Shown here piece after piece: positions 1-7,579 of a stretch of DNA of 49,895 nucleotides; position 1 is the first letter of the stretch, and each line of letters opens with the position of its first letter. Source of the DNA: Methanocellales archaeon (GTDB lineage: Archaea > Halobacteriota > UBA148). The notes below the pieces were generated by a model, which was not told the DNA's origin, did not search any database, and worked only from the letters and a program-made list of their open reading frames with translations. The stretch lies in the NCBI GenBank assembly GCA_030019435.1, contig JASEEV010000010.1, positions 1 through 49,895 on the forward strand, read 5' to 3'. A program made the translations under genes and the position numbers.

Positions 1-2
1 CG

Positions 3-665
3 TCAAAGGGAAAGTGTAGTTTTTGCAATGCTGCCTTTAGTAAGGCGGCAATGAGTAAACACCTGAAGTCATGTAAGCAAAGAAAAGCTATGTCGGAGAT
101 ATCATCAGCGAAGCAGAAGTTGCAGAAAACAAAGAGCTTCCATCTTGTGGTTGAGGGACGCGACTTACCTGGGTATTGGATGTATCTTTCCATACCAGTT
201 AATACAACGCTTGAAGACTTGGACGACTTCCTCAGAGATATCTGGTTGGAATGCTGTGGTCACCTAAGTGCGTTCACAATCGAAGGGACAAGATACTACA
301 TAAGCCCAATGAGAGAATATGACGAAAGAGGCATGAAGGTTGCGCTGGGTGATGTACTCGGCCCCGGAATGAAGTTTTATCATGAGTACGACTTTGGCAC
401 TACTACGGAGCTTACCCTGAGAGTTGTATCAGAACTGGAAGGTGAAGCTAAGAGTGAGTCCATTCAGCTTCTGGCTAGGAATGATCCTCCCTCGATAGCC
501 TGTGAGTCGTGTGGAAAAATTGCTACACAAGTGTGCACTGAATGTATCTTCTCGGGCAAAGGATGGCTTTGTGATGAGTGCGCTCTGGAGCATGAGTGTG
601 GCGAAGAGATGCTCTTGCCTGTGGTTAATTCTCCACGAGTCGGAATGTGTGGATATACAGGATAG
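3..665 (+). CDS. pRiA4b ORF-3-like protein, 5' end outside the window
   Basis: The frame is open from the window edge (SKGKCSFCNAAFSKAAMSKHLKSC), so the ATG at 51 in the ORF track is internal and the true start lies upstream. The protein opens with a small CxxC...H...C zinc-finger-like segment. A plasmid pRiA4b ORF-3 (IS1096 TnpR-like) fold follows, recognisable by 'YEYDFGTTTEL'-type motifs, and the protein ends in a second Cys/His-rich metal-binding segment (CESCGK...CTEC...CDECALEHECG). A full paralogue lies at 48944-49648 on the other strand. The molecular role of this family is not known. Members are common in mobile DNA and integron cassettes. The stop codon is followed within about 25 bases by an attC-like hairpin, which supports a cassette origin. 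Family assignment is from memory of the motif, without a search. Confidence 0.75.
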   Translation, partial: SKGKCSFCNAAFSKAAMSKHLKSCKQRKAMSEISSAKQKLQKTKSFHLVVEGRDLPGYWMYLSIPVNTTLEDLDDFLRDIWLECCGHLSAFTIEGTRYYISPMREYDERGMKVALGDVLGPGMKFYHEYDFGTTTELTLRVVSELEGEAKSESIQLLARNDPPSIACESCGKIATQVCTECIFSGKGWLCDECALEHECGEEMLLPVVNSPRVGMCGYTG

Positions 666-688
666 GAACATGATGCATGCCAAACGTC

Positions 689-765
689 AGATAACACGGT
701 GTATGCGGTTCGCTATCGCTCACCCAAGTTGCTCCACAACTTCGCATACACCGATACCGTTACAC
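689..765 (+). repeat. attC-like imperfect inverted repeat after the left cassette gene
   Basis: The site runs from AGATAAC to GTTACAC. Inside lie perfect 11-base arms CGGTGTATGCG (697-707) and CGCATACACCG (743-753), and a nested 6-base pair AAGTTG/CAACTT (726-731, 737-742). AAC at one end, GTT at the other, a spacer, and a stem interrupted by unpaired bases form the layout of integron attC sites. It lies 23 bases after the stop of the upstream ORF in the same orientation. An ordinary terminator would be GC-rich with a T tract and lack the AAC/GTT ends. Confidence 0.6.
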
Positions 766-841
766 CATCAATAAGTTAACAGAGTCGTTATCATTCAACG
801 GAGGCAAAACATTAAAACGATTGCCGACCTCTTTTACGTAG

Positions 842-1828
842 ATGCAAATGGACAAATTCTCGTTGGTAACCAGAAACGTGGAAGAGATCGTGACGTTGGA
901 TGAGCTGAGGGCGTTGCTCGCTTCCAAGAAACGTCCAACTGCATATGTGGGATATGAGCCCTCTGGGAAAATACATATGGGACATGTTCTCACGGTCAAC
1001 AAACTACTCGATCTGCAAAATGCTGGATTTGAAGTCATCGTTCTTCTGGCGGATATTCATGCGTACTTGAACGAGAAAGGGGAGTTGGAGGAGATCCGGG
1101 AAATGGCAAAGGGGAATAAAGAGGTATTCGAGGCGCTTGGGCTCGATCCAAATAAGACGACGTTTGTGCTTGGTGGCTCAGATAAATATGGTCTCTCTGA
1201 TAAAGACGGCTTTCAAATGACTCCTGAGCATCAGATGTTGAGCCATAGGCTGATGAGTCATATAACTGAAAAAAGAGCTATACGGAGCATGAAACTGATA
1301 GCCAGGGACCCTGAGAACATGAAAGCCTCTCATGTGATCTACCCCATCTTACAAGTGGCAGATATGATCGAGCTTGATATAGATGTTGCAGTGGGTGGCA
1401 TGGATCAGCGTAAGATTCATATGCTCGCTAGGGATGGACTGCCTAAGCTTGGACTCAGAGCACCGATATGCATACATACGCCGATTTTAATTGGACTGGA
1501 TGGAGCAAAGATGAGTTCCTCAAAGGAAAATTACATTTCAGTGGACGACTCACCTGAGCAAGTCAAACAAAAGATCAGCGATGCTTTTTGTCCAAAGCAA
1601 GTAAAGGACAACCCTGTAGTTCACTTGTTCAAATACCATATCTTTCCTCGATTCTCTGAGGTCATGGTCAAGCGTCCAGATAAGTTTGGAGGAGACCTGC
1701 ATTATGTATGCTATGAGGATCTGGAGAAGGATTTCATTTCCGGCATATTGCATCCATTGGACCTGAAGAATGCTGCAATAGGATACATAAACGAGATCTT
1801 AGATCCAGTACGAGAGGTGTTAATCTGA
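842..1828 (+). CDS. tyrS: tyrosyl-tRNA synthetase
   Basis: This cytosolic class I aminoacyl-tRNA synthetase charges tRNA-Tyr with tyrosine. The Rossmann-fold N terminus shows [14 protein letters not shown] at about residues 35-48, which includes the HIGH-equivalent HMGH. KMSSSK lies near residue 223. The 328-residue length matches the compact archaeal/eukaryal type without the bacterial S4 C-terminal domain. ATG occurs at both 842 and 848. The gene heads a tight translation/ribosome-biogenesis run with aIF1A, RIO1 and a KH protein. It starts about 75 bases after the attC-like hairpin, so the cassette boundary is at the promoter region of this gene. Confidence 0.95.
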   Translation: MQMDKFSLVTRNVEEIVTLDELRALLASKKRPTAYVGYEPSGKIHMGHVLTVNKLLDLQNAGFEVIVLLADIHAYLNEKGELEEIREMAKGNKEVFEALGLDPNKTTFVLGGSDKYGLSDKDGFQMTPEHQMLSHRLMSHITEKRAIRSMKLIARDPENMKASHVIYPILQVADMIELDIDVAVGGMDQRKIHMLARDGLPKLGLRAPICIHTPILIGLDGAKMSSSKENYISVDDSPEQVKQKISDAFCPKQVKDNPVVHLFKYHIFPRFSEVMVKRPDKFGGDLHYVCYEDLEKDFISGILHPLDLKNAAIGYINEILDPVREVLI

Positions 1829-1851
1829 ATCAAGAAGAGGAAATCACACGT

Positions 1852-2118
1852 GTGCGCATTCCTCAGGGTAGAGAAATACTAGGGATCGTGGAGGGCATGC
1901 TTGGTGCCAATCGGCTGAGCGTCAGGTGTATGGACGGAAAGACCAGGATGGGGAGAATACCAGGCAGGCTGAAAAAGCGGATCTGGATATGCAGGGGAGA
2001 TGTCGTAATCGTCGTGCCTTGGGAATTCCAAGACGATAAATCAGATGTGGTTTGGAGATACACCTCTCCACAAGTGGATTGGTTGGAGCGCAAAGGCTAC
2101 TTGCAAGGTAAAGCATGA
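1852..2118 (+). CDS. translation initiation factor aIF1A
   Basis: The protein is a small OB-fold initiation factor that binds the A site of the small ribosomal subunit. '[23 protein letters not shown]' and '[12 protein letters not shown]' are the family signatures. The ORF-track start is GTG at 1852, but the conserved basic/acidic N terminus continues upstream in frame ([14 protein letters not shown]) to a CTG at 1825 that overlaps the tyrS stop. The true start is therefore likely upstream and non-AUG. The 3' end overlaps the RIO1 gene by ATGA, which indicates translational coupling. Confidence 0.92.
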   Translation: MRIPQGREILGIVEGMLGANRLSVRCMDGKTRMGRIPGRLKKRIWICRGDVVIVVPWEFQDDKSDVVWRYTSPQVDWLERKGYLQGKA

Positions 2119-2867
2119 AGAGGATTCAGCGAATCGACGAAGAGATGGGACGATTACGAGTAAGGGTAAAGGACACAGAGGATCTAAAGGTATGGGGCGA
2201 TGTATTCGACGTCCCCACACTGAAAGCCCTCTATCAGCTTGCCAACAAGGGCATCATCAAAGCCATGGGTGGAGTCGTTAGTACGGGAAAAGAGGCGAAC
2301 GTGTTTCATGCCATTGGCAAAGAGGGCGAGCTCGCCATCAAGATATACAAGATCGCCACTAGTGACTTCAAGGTGATGCAGGAATATTTGATAGGCGATC
2401 CCAGGTTCAAAAATATAAAACATAGCAAAAAAGACATTGTGCTCGCTTGGGCTCGAAAAGAATTGCGAAATCTGAGTAGGGCATATGACGCTGGAGTTAG
2501 GGTTCCGAAACCGATAGTAGTAGAGAGGAACATCTTGGTGATGGAGTTCATCGGGAAGGATGGAGTTCCAGCCCCTCTGCTAAAGGATATCGCATATGAA
2601 ATCGAGGATCCAGCTGAGCTGCTTGCCCAGATCGTGGATTATATGAAAGCTCTTTACAACAAAGCAAAGTTGGTCCATGCTGATCTGAGCGAGTTCAACA
2701 TCTTGTATGATGGTGTGCCGGTGTTCATCGATATGGGGCCGTCCGTCACGAGGGATCATCCTAATGCTGAGGCATTTCTTCTTAGGGACGTGAAGAACGT
2801 CGTTAGATTTTTCAGAAAGTTGGGCGTAGAATGTTCCGAGGAGGAGGTCATTGCGAGGATCAGGTGA
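2115..2867 (+). CDS. rio1: RIO1-family serine protein kinase
   Basis: Rio1 is an atypical kinase/ATPase that acts in late maturation of the small ribosomal subunit. Visible motifs are the flexible P-loop-like [11 protein letters not shown] (about residues 55-65), the lysine of 'LAIKIYK', the catalytic loop [10 protein letters not shown] (about 188-197) and the metal-binding IDMGPSV (about 205-211). The 250-residue length is normal for archaea. It overlaps aIF1A by four bases and is followed five bases later by the KH-domain partner. This is a common archaeal grouping of 40S/30S biogenesis genes. Confidence 0.95.
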   Translation: MKRIQRIDEEMGRLRVRVKDTEDLKVWGDVFDVPTLKALYQLANKGIIKAMGGVVSTGKEANVFHAIGKEGELAIKIYKIATSDFKVMQEYLIGDPRFKNIKHSKKDIVLAWARKELRNLSRAYDAGVRVPKPIVVERNILVMEFIGKDGVPAPLLKDIAYEIEDPAELLAQIVDYMKALYNKAKLVHADLSEFNILYDGVPVFIDMGPSVTRDHPNAEAFLLRDVKNVVRFFRKLGVECSEEEVIARIR

Positions 2868-2872
2868 ACTCG

Positions 2873-3397
2873 ATGTATGTCAAAGTTCCACTAGATAGGG
2901 TCGGTGTGATAATCGGTGCTAACGGAAGCACCAAAAGGAAGATTGAACAGCTCGGCGTCGCTCTTAACATCGATGGTGAAAGTGGGAGCATCCAAATCAA
3001 CGCCTCCGATCCCCTGAGAGAGATGACCACAAGTGAGGTGATCCGAGCAATCGGAAGAGGTTTCAGCCCTGAAAAGGCACTTTTGTTATTCGAGGATGAA
3101 ATGCTCATGTTGGATATAATGGATTTATCCAAGATATTTACGACGAAAAAGGATGTCATACGGGTGAAGGGACGGATCATCGGGAGAGAAGGAAAAACTA
3201 GGGAGCTGATGGAGAGCTTAACGGGCGCAAAGATCTCGGTCTATGGGAAAACGGTTGGCATAATCGGCACTCCAGATCAAATTCAGACCGTACGCAAAGC
3301 AGTCGAAATGTTGATCAAGGGAGCGCCGCATGCATCCGTATATAGTTATCTGGAGAAGCAGAGACGAGAGATGAAGCTCAGAGGCGTTCTTGGTTAG
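2873..3397 (+). CDS. KH-domain rRNA-processing protein (Dim2/Krr1-like)
   Basis: This archaeal homologue of Dim2/Pno1 and Krr1 binds the 3' end of small-subunit rRNA and works with Rio kinases. The first KH repeat has VGVIIGANGSTKRKIE at about residues 9-24 and the second has VKGRIIGREGKTRELME near residue 98. I chose ATG 2873 (MYVKVPLDRVGV) over the longer ORF-track start at 2831. The extra residues would overlap RIO1, and the family begins with this motif. The resulting length of 174 residues is typical. Confidence 0.9.
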   Translation: MYVKVPLDRVGVIIGANGSTKRKIEQLGVALNIDGESGSIQINASDPLREMTTSEVIRAIGRGFSPEKALLLFEDEMLMLDIMDLSKIFTTKKDVIRVKGRIIGREGKTRELMESLTGAKISVYGKTVGIIGTPDQIQTVRKAVEMLIKGAPHASVYSYLEKQRREMKLRGVLG

Positions 3398-3410
3398 ATG
3401 ATGAGAAGCG

Positions 3411-3425
3411 TGCCGTTCTACGGCA
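3411..3425 (+). terminator. small hairpin after the KH gene
   Basis: TGCCGT-TCT-ACGGCA is a perfect 6-base stem followed by TCTTTAAG. It lies 13 bases after the KH-protein stop and before the DUF1614 gene. It may be a transcription end or RNA-stability hairpin. Archaeal terminators are usually just T tracts, so the call is weak. Confidence 0.3.
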
Positions 3426-3466
3426 TCTTTAAGTAGCCAACGAACAACTTGTTCTGTGGTGGTAGG

Positions 3467-4156
3467 ATGGCTAGGGGACTCATAAACAAGCCAGATCTGA
3501 GGATGCTTGCACTGTTTGGCTTTGTACTGCTCCCGATATTTTATCTGTGTTATGTGGGAAAATTGGGACATCCTCTTGGGCTTTGCTCCCATACGCTGTT
3601 CATCATAATCACTGCGATGCTCCTCCTTCAGATTTTCGAGATCCCCCTATATCATACAAGGACAAAGAAACCAGATTACACGAGTCGTGAGGCTTTTCTA
3701 CTAGGCGAAATCTATTCTGTATCATTGGAAGAGGAACTGAAGAGCGCAGGGCGCATCTATGACACGACTGTTACATTGAACATGGGTGGTTTTATCTTGC
3801 CATTGCTGTTTGCGTTGAGCCTTCTCCGCATAACACCCATGTTGGAGGCGATATTGATCATGTTGATCATGATCGTTGCCACACATTTCCTTTCTGAACC
3901 AAAAAGCGGAGTTGGCATAACAGTGCCCAACTATATTGGGTTGTTGACAGTCCCATTTGCATTAGCATTAGCACCACAAAGCATCGCATCTGTGATCCTC
4001 GTCTCGGGTGTTCTGGGAATACTGATCGGAATGATGACGTTGCTATATTCAATAAAGGAGTGTGGAAGCGCTTACGTCAATCTTGGTGGAACAGGCAGCT
4101 TCCAAGCCGTTTACATCACGGTCTTATTGTCGGTGTTGTTCTCGTTCTTCGCGTAA
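3467..4156 (+). CDS. DUF1614 membrane protein
   Basis: This polytopic membrane protein of about 229 residues has roughly six hydrophobic segments. The DUF1614-type conserved loop 'SEPKSGVGITVPNYIGLL' sits near the middle, and 'GVLGILIGMMTLLYS...NLGGTGSFQAVYIT' follows. The function of the family is unknown. I prefer ATG 3467 (MARGLINKPDL) with GGTGG just upstream over the TTG at 3449. A predicted helix-rich N terminus precedes a short soluble stretch (about residues 60-95). The TAA stop lies inside the palindromic promoter region of the next operon. Confidence 0.7.
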   Translation: MARGLINKPDLRMLALFGFVLLPIFYLCYVGKLGHPLGLCSHTLFIIITAMLLLQIFEIPLYHTRTKKPDYTSREAFLLGEIYSVSLEEELKSAGRIYDTTVTLNMGGFILPLLFALSLLRITPMLEAILIMLIMIVATHFLSEPKSGVGITVPNYIGLLTVPFALALAPQSIASVILVSGVLGILIGMMTLLYSIKECGSAYVNLGGTGSFQAVYITVLLSVLFSFFA

Positions 4157-4190
4157 AACTATAGTTTTATATACCTATAAATCAATAGGT
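4155..4190 (+). promoter_or_regulatory. promoter and palindromic operator of vapBC
   Basis: A perfect 14-base palindrome AAAACTATAGTTTT (4155-4168) is followed by a TATA-like TTTATATA (4166-4173) and a 6-base inverted repeat ACCTAT-N6-ATAGGT (4173-4190) directly before the vapB start. A TATA box about 25 bases before ATG 4193 implies a leaderless transcript. The dyads straddling the box are positioned for autorepression by VapB, as in other toxin-antitoxin operons. This is inference from layout. Confidence 0.55.
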
Positions 4191-4192
4191 TT

Positions 4193-4396
4193 ATGATAGA
4201 CATGGCAACTACCATACAAGTTAGAGGCACGACCAAAGACGTGCTGGATGCCATAAAAAATGAAAAAAAACTTAGATCTTATGATGAGGTCATCCAAACT
4301 CTCATCAAAGAATCGAAGAAATTGCGCCAATCAGACTTTGGGAGCCTGCCAAAACTGAGGTCATTCGTGAGGGAAGAGATTGATCGTTTTGATTGA
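4193..4396 (+). CDS. vapB: VapB-type antitoxin (ribbon-helix-helix/CopG-like)
   Basis: This 67-residue protein starts MIDMATTIQVRGTTKDVLDAIK, a beta-strand plus helix typical of archaeal RHH antitoxins of PIN toxins. The charged C-terminal tail (LPKLRSFVREEIDRFD) would wrap the toxin. The start may be ATG 4193 or ATG 4202. It overlaps the toxin gene by 17 bases. The expected role is to bind and neutralise the downstream PIN nuclease and repress the operon through the upstream dyads. Confidence 0.75.
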   Translation: MIDMATTIQVRGTTKDVLDAIKNEKKLRSYDEVIQTLIKESKKLRQSDFGSLPKLRSFVREEIDRFD

Positions 4397-4754
4397 CTCA
4401 TGGGCGTGGATCGAGTACTTCAAGGGCTCCCCAAAGGGTAGAACGGTCCAAGAATATGTAGAAGGAGACGCCTTCGTGGTCATCAGCTCGATAAATCTAG
4501 CAGAGGTCTACGGATGGATTCTCAGATTTTATGATGAAAAAATCGCTGATGAAAAAGCAGACGAGATGAAAAAGCGCTCGTTTGTCTGTCCAGTTGATGC
4601 GGAAATAGCCATAGTTTCCGCTAAGCTAAAACGCGAAAGGAAATGGAGCCTAGGCGACTCGATAATATATGCCACGGCTAAAAAAGAAGGTGCAAGGGTA
4701 TTGACTGGCGATCCACATTTCAAAGGATTAAAGGGGACTACATACATCGAATGA
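4380..4754 (+). CDS. vapC: VapC-type PIN-domain ribonuclease toxin
   Basis: This is a 124-residue PIN nuclease. The acidic active-site residues are visible: D6 (LIDSWAW), E42 (NLAEVYG), D93 (SLGDSIIYA) and D111 (TGDPHF). VapC toxins cleave tRNA or rRNA, and the target of this one cannot be inferred. Overlap with vapB gives a standard antitoxin-first operon. The stop overlaps an ATG of the DUF166 gene, so read-through transcription into that gene is possible. A second, differently partnered PIN toxin lies at 31691-32065. Confidence 0.85.
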   Translation: MIVLIDSWAWIEYFKGSPKGRTVQEYVEGDAFVVISSINLAEVYGWILRFYDEKIADEKADEMKKRSFVCPVDAEIAIVSAKLKRERKWSLGDSIIYATAKKEGARVLTGDPHFKGLKGTTYIE

Positions 4755-4771
4755 TTTTAGGTGACGCAGAG

Positions 4772-5407
4772 ATGATCATCGGAGTAATCACCAAGGGGAA
4801 ACATGGGTTCCGTCTTATTGAGACCATCCGATCCAAGACGGGCATGTCCGTTGTATCAGCATCTCTACCATGTTTACCAGAGTTCATCGAGGATCCAAGT
4901 TCATTCTTAGAAGAGATTGATGAGGCTGTGTTTGATGTGGATCTGTTGATCACATACTCGCTCCATCCAGATTTGACGCCAGAGATCATCAGATTGGCTG
5001 AAAAGCATGGTGTTCAAGCGATCATCGTTCCTGGGGGCTATGCCAAAGCGGGTTCGAGAAGGAAACTGGAATCCAAGAAATACAATATCCGAGTCCGAGT
5101 AGAGGAAGTCTGCTGTGCAATAGAGCCTGGTGAGAGCAACGTCATCAACGAATTTGCCTCCAAGCTAGGACATCCTATGTATAGGATCACCACATCTGAT
5201 GGCATCATCACCAAGGTAGATGTGATCAGGGGGACGCCATGTGGCGGCAGTTGGTTTGTTGCAGAAGAACTGGTTGGCACACCAGTTAGTGAGGCACCGA
5301 CCAAGGCAGGTCTCTTGATCCAGTATTATCCATGTTGGGGAAAGATTCATGTGGCAGCAGAGATTCAGAAAAAGGCAGTCATCGATGCTTTGGAGACATC
5401 AAGTTAA
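4772..5407 (+). CDS. DUF166 family protein
   Basis: The protein has about 211 residues and matches the archaeal DUF166 family in pattern: 'IIGVITKGKHGFRLIETIR' at the N terminus and a 'GTPCGGSWFVAEEL' motif near residue 155. It is found mainly in methanogens and has been annotated as thymidylate synthase-like without solid proof. Cysteines occur in EEVCCAIEPG and TPCGG. ATG 4772 has AGGTGA seven bases upstream and is preferred to ATG 4751. Its 3' end overlaps the convergent HAD gene by 29 bases. Confidence 0.7.
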   Translation: MIIGVITKGKHGFRLIETIRSKTGMSVVSASLPCLPEFIEDPSSFLEEIDEAVFDVDLLITYSLHPDLTPEIIRLAEKHGVQAIIVPGGYAKAGSRRKLESKKYNIRVRVEEVCCAIEPGESNVINEFASKLGHPMYRITTSDGIITKVDVIRGTPCGGSWFVAEELVGTPVSEAPTKAGLLIQYYPCWGKIHVAAEIQKKAVIDALETSS

Positions 5408-6098
5408 CGATCTCCAACACCTCATTCATGTCCGTTATGGTAAACATGGGCTTGATTCCATCTCTAGGGGGACGGCACCTTCTGTTATACCATATCGAGC
5501 CAATTCCTGCTTTGTGCGCTCCTACTACATCGATGTGAAGATTATCACCTACGTGTAGAGAATCACATGCTTGGGCTCCCAATTCCTCCAGTGCGATCTG
5601 AAATATCCTGGGGTCTGGTTTGTACATCCCGACCTCCTCAGAGGTGATCACTGCGTCGAGAAGTCCAACCAGATCTCCTAGATGACACAGCAACTCCTCA
5701 TTATCGCCATTAGAAATCACACCGACCTTCGCACCATCTTTTTTCAGCATCTCTATTATTTTGCGTGCTGACGGTAATATCGAGCATCGTTGATCCAAGA
5801 ATTCCCTGCAAATCATGTTAAGTTCGTTCACCTGCTCATCGTCGATGTGAATCGAGTGCTTGAGAAAGGCGTTCTTAAGGCTGATCCCATAGATCGCCCG
5901 AATGGTTGTGAAGGGACTCCGCCCTTTGATTATATCAAAGATCATTTGCTCAAATTCATCATTCCATGCCGTGTGAAACGAATCCAAGTCCAAGCCACAT
6001 TTGGTCTCTTTTAACATCAGCGCAGAGAGATCCCGATGATAGTTTCCCAGTTCCAGCAACGTCCCATATGCGTCGAAGAATATCGTTTTTTCATTCAT
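5379..6098 (-). CDS. HAD-superfamily hydrolase (haloacid dehalogenase type)
   Basis: This cytosolic phosphatase or dehalogenase-like enzyme has 239 residues. Motif I is FFDAYGTLLEL with nucleophile D9. The usual second Asp is replaced by Tyr, as in the DxYGT subgroup. Motif II is VISNGD. The motif III Lys is in 'YKPDPRIFQIALEELG', and motif IV is HVGDNLHIDVVGAHKAG. A helical cap of about 80 residues follows motif I (C1 type). The substrate cannot be deduced. It is monocistronic, and its start faces the fumarase operon across about 75 bases. Confidence 0.8.
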   Translation of the reverse strand: MNEKTIFFDAYGTLLELGNYHRDLSALMLKETKCGLDLDSFHTAWNDEFEQMIFDIIKGRSPFTTIRAIYGISLKNAFLKHSIHIDDEQVNELNMICREFLDQRCSILPSARKIIEMLKKDGAKVGVISNGDNEELLCHLGDLVGLLDAVITSEEVGMYKPDPRIFQIALEELGAQACDSLHVGDNLHIDVVGAHKAGIGSIWYNRRCRPPRDGIKPMFTITDMNEVLEIVNLMSPKHR

Positions 6099-6174
6099 CC
6101 GAAGTGAGTATACTCAACGATAAATTAAGTTTTCCCATTGAAACCTTTTAGTACTTCATGTTCAATTAAAAACT

Positions 6175-6996
6175 GTGAGCAAAATAACTCGAAATCAGGT
6201 CATAGATGCAGTCGTGCAACTGCTCCGCCAAGCAGAAACGGTGCTGCCAGGTGATGTCCTTTCTGCGCTGAAAGCTGCAAGGGGAAAGGAGCGCAATCCT
6301 ATTGCGAGGGTGCAGCTAAGCGCGATCATGGAAAACGTCGAGCTTGCGAAGAAAAGCGGAATTCCCATGTGCCAGGATACTGGTGTTCCAATATTTTTTG
6401 TGGAAGTGGGTCATGATGCGGAGATCGATTTAGATCTTGAGGGGGCAATTCGAGAAGGCGTTGCTAGGGCAATGAAGGAGATACCACTCAGACCTAGTGC
6501 AGTGCACCCCATCACGAGAGAAAACACTGGAAATGAGCTCATGGATGTGAACTTCGCTCTTGTGAGAGGAAAGAACATCAAAATAACGGTCGCACCAAAA
6601 GGAGCGGGCTCAGAAAACATGTCTGCATTGCGAATGTTCAATCCATCTGAGATGAGAAATGTCGGGCGTTTTGTCTTGGAGACGGTGAAAAATGCAGGTG
6701 GTATGCCGTGCCCACCTATCATAGTGGGCGTTGGCATCGGTGGCACGTTTGATGGGGCAGCAAGGCTGGCGAAGAAGGCTGCATTGCGAAGCTTGGATCA
6801 GCCGGTGGACGAGTTTGAACGAGAATTGTTGGATGCGATCAACTCACTCGGCATAGGTCCAATGGGTCTTGGGGGTGACACCACTGCGCTGAGGGTGAAC
6901 GTCGAATATGCAAGTTGCCACACTGCATCCCTGCCGGTGGCAATCAACATACAGTGTTGGGCTGCTAGAAGAGCATCAATCACTCTGGGGGACTAA
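6175..6996 (+). CDS. fumarate hydratase class I, alpha subunit
   Basis: This 273-residue iron-sulfur half of the two-subunit fumarase/tartrate dehydratase family interconverts fumarate and malate. Cluster ligands are visible at C66 (GIPMCQDTGVP), in GGMPCPPIIVG and in ASCHTASLP. It starts at GTG 6175 (MSKITRNQ). The beta subunit follows one base after the stop, so the two form an operon. In an H4MPT archaeon this serves the partial TCA cycle. Fumarase is more likely than tartrate dehydratase from context, but the two cannot be separated by sequence alone here. Confidence 0.9.
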   Translation: MSKITRNQVIDAVVQLLRQAETVLPGDVLSALKAARGKERNPIARVQLSAIMENVELAKKSGIPMCQDTGVPIFFVEVGHDAEIDLDLEGAIREGVARAMKEIPLRPSAVHPITRENTGNELMDVNFALVRGKNIKITVAPKGAGSENMSALRMFNPSEMRNVGRFVLETVKNAGGMPCPPIIVGVGIGGTFDGAARLAKKAALRSLDQPVDEFERELLDAINSLGIGPMGLGGDTTALRVNVEYASCHTASLPVAINIQCWAARRASITLGD

Positions 6997-6997
6997 A

Positions 6998-7579
6998 ATG
7001 GAGCATACGCTGAGGACGCCGCTGAGCACGGATGATGTGACCAGGCTGAGGGTAGGAGATATTGTGTACCTAGATGGGATCGTCATTACTGCTCGAGATA
7101 AGGCGCATGAGCGATTATTGCAGTGGAGCAGAGAGGGCAAAAAGACACCGTTTGACGTAGATGGGGCAATCATATATCACTGTGGACCGCTTATGCAAGA
7201 AAATGATGAGTGGATGGCACTATCAGCAGGACCGACTACTAGCGCAAGGATGAGCAAGACAACCATAGAGCTGCTAAAACGCTTTGATATTAGGGCGATC
7301 ATCGGGAAGGGGGGGATGGCTCCAGGGGCATTGCGCGATAAATGTGTTTATCTAACGTATACCGGCGGGTGTGGAGTGGTCGCTGCCAAGCAGATAAAGC
7401 GCGTCGTCGGTGCTCACTGGCTTGACCTTGGAATGGCGGAGGCAGTTTGGGTTTTCGATGTAAAGGAATTCGGACCTCTCATCGTCGCAACAGACTTGCA
7501 TGGTAACGATCTGTTTGATGAGGTTCGAAAAAAGGCAAATGAAAGAGCTCAGATAAAAGGAAGCGTGGAGTTACCATAG
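6998..7579 (+). CDS. fumarate hydratase class I, beta subunit
   Basis: The swivelling beta domain of class I fumarase has about 193 residues. 'GDIVYLDGIVITARDKAH' lies near the N terminus, and 'AIIYHCGPLM', 'GPTTSARM' and 'IIGKGGM' follow. Together with the alpha subunit it completes the active site. The ORF-track start at 6908 lies inside the alpha gene. ATG 6998 immediately follows its stop and matches the family N terminus. The 3' end overlaps the convergent LarA-like gene by about 30 bases. Confidence 0.9.
   Translation: MEHTLRTPLSTDDVTRLRVGDIVYLDGIVITARDKAHERLLQWSREGKKTPFDVDGAIIYHCGPLMQENDEWMALSAGPTTSARMSKTTIELLKRFDIRAIIGKGGMAPGALRDKCVYLTYTGGCGVVAAKQIKRVVGAHWLDLGMAEAVWVFDVKEFGPLIVATDLHGNDLFDEVRKKANERAQIKGSVELP

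Noticed and set aside
689-765. Reading the hairpins as intrinsic transcription terminators
   Set aside because: They lack a following T tract, are 77-87 bases long with wide loops, and share AAC/GTT ends. That fits recombination sites better, although a secondary role in transcription end is not excluded.
1550-1753. Antisense ORFs such as this one inside tyrS and many like it in the track
   Set aside because: They lie opposite well-recognised genes, have no family motifs, and follow the codon pattern of the sense gene. They are shadows.
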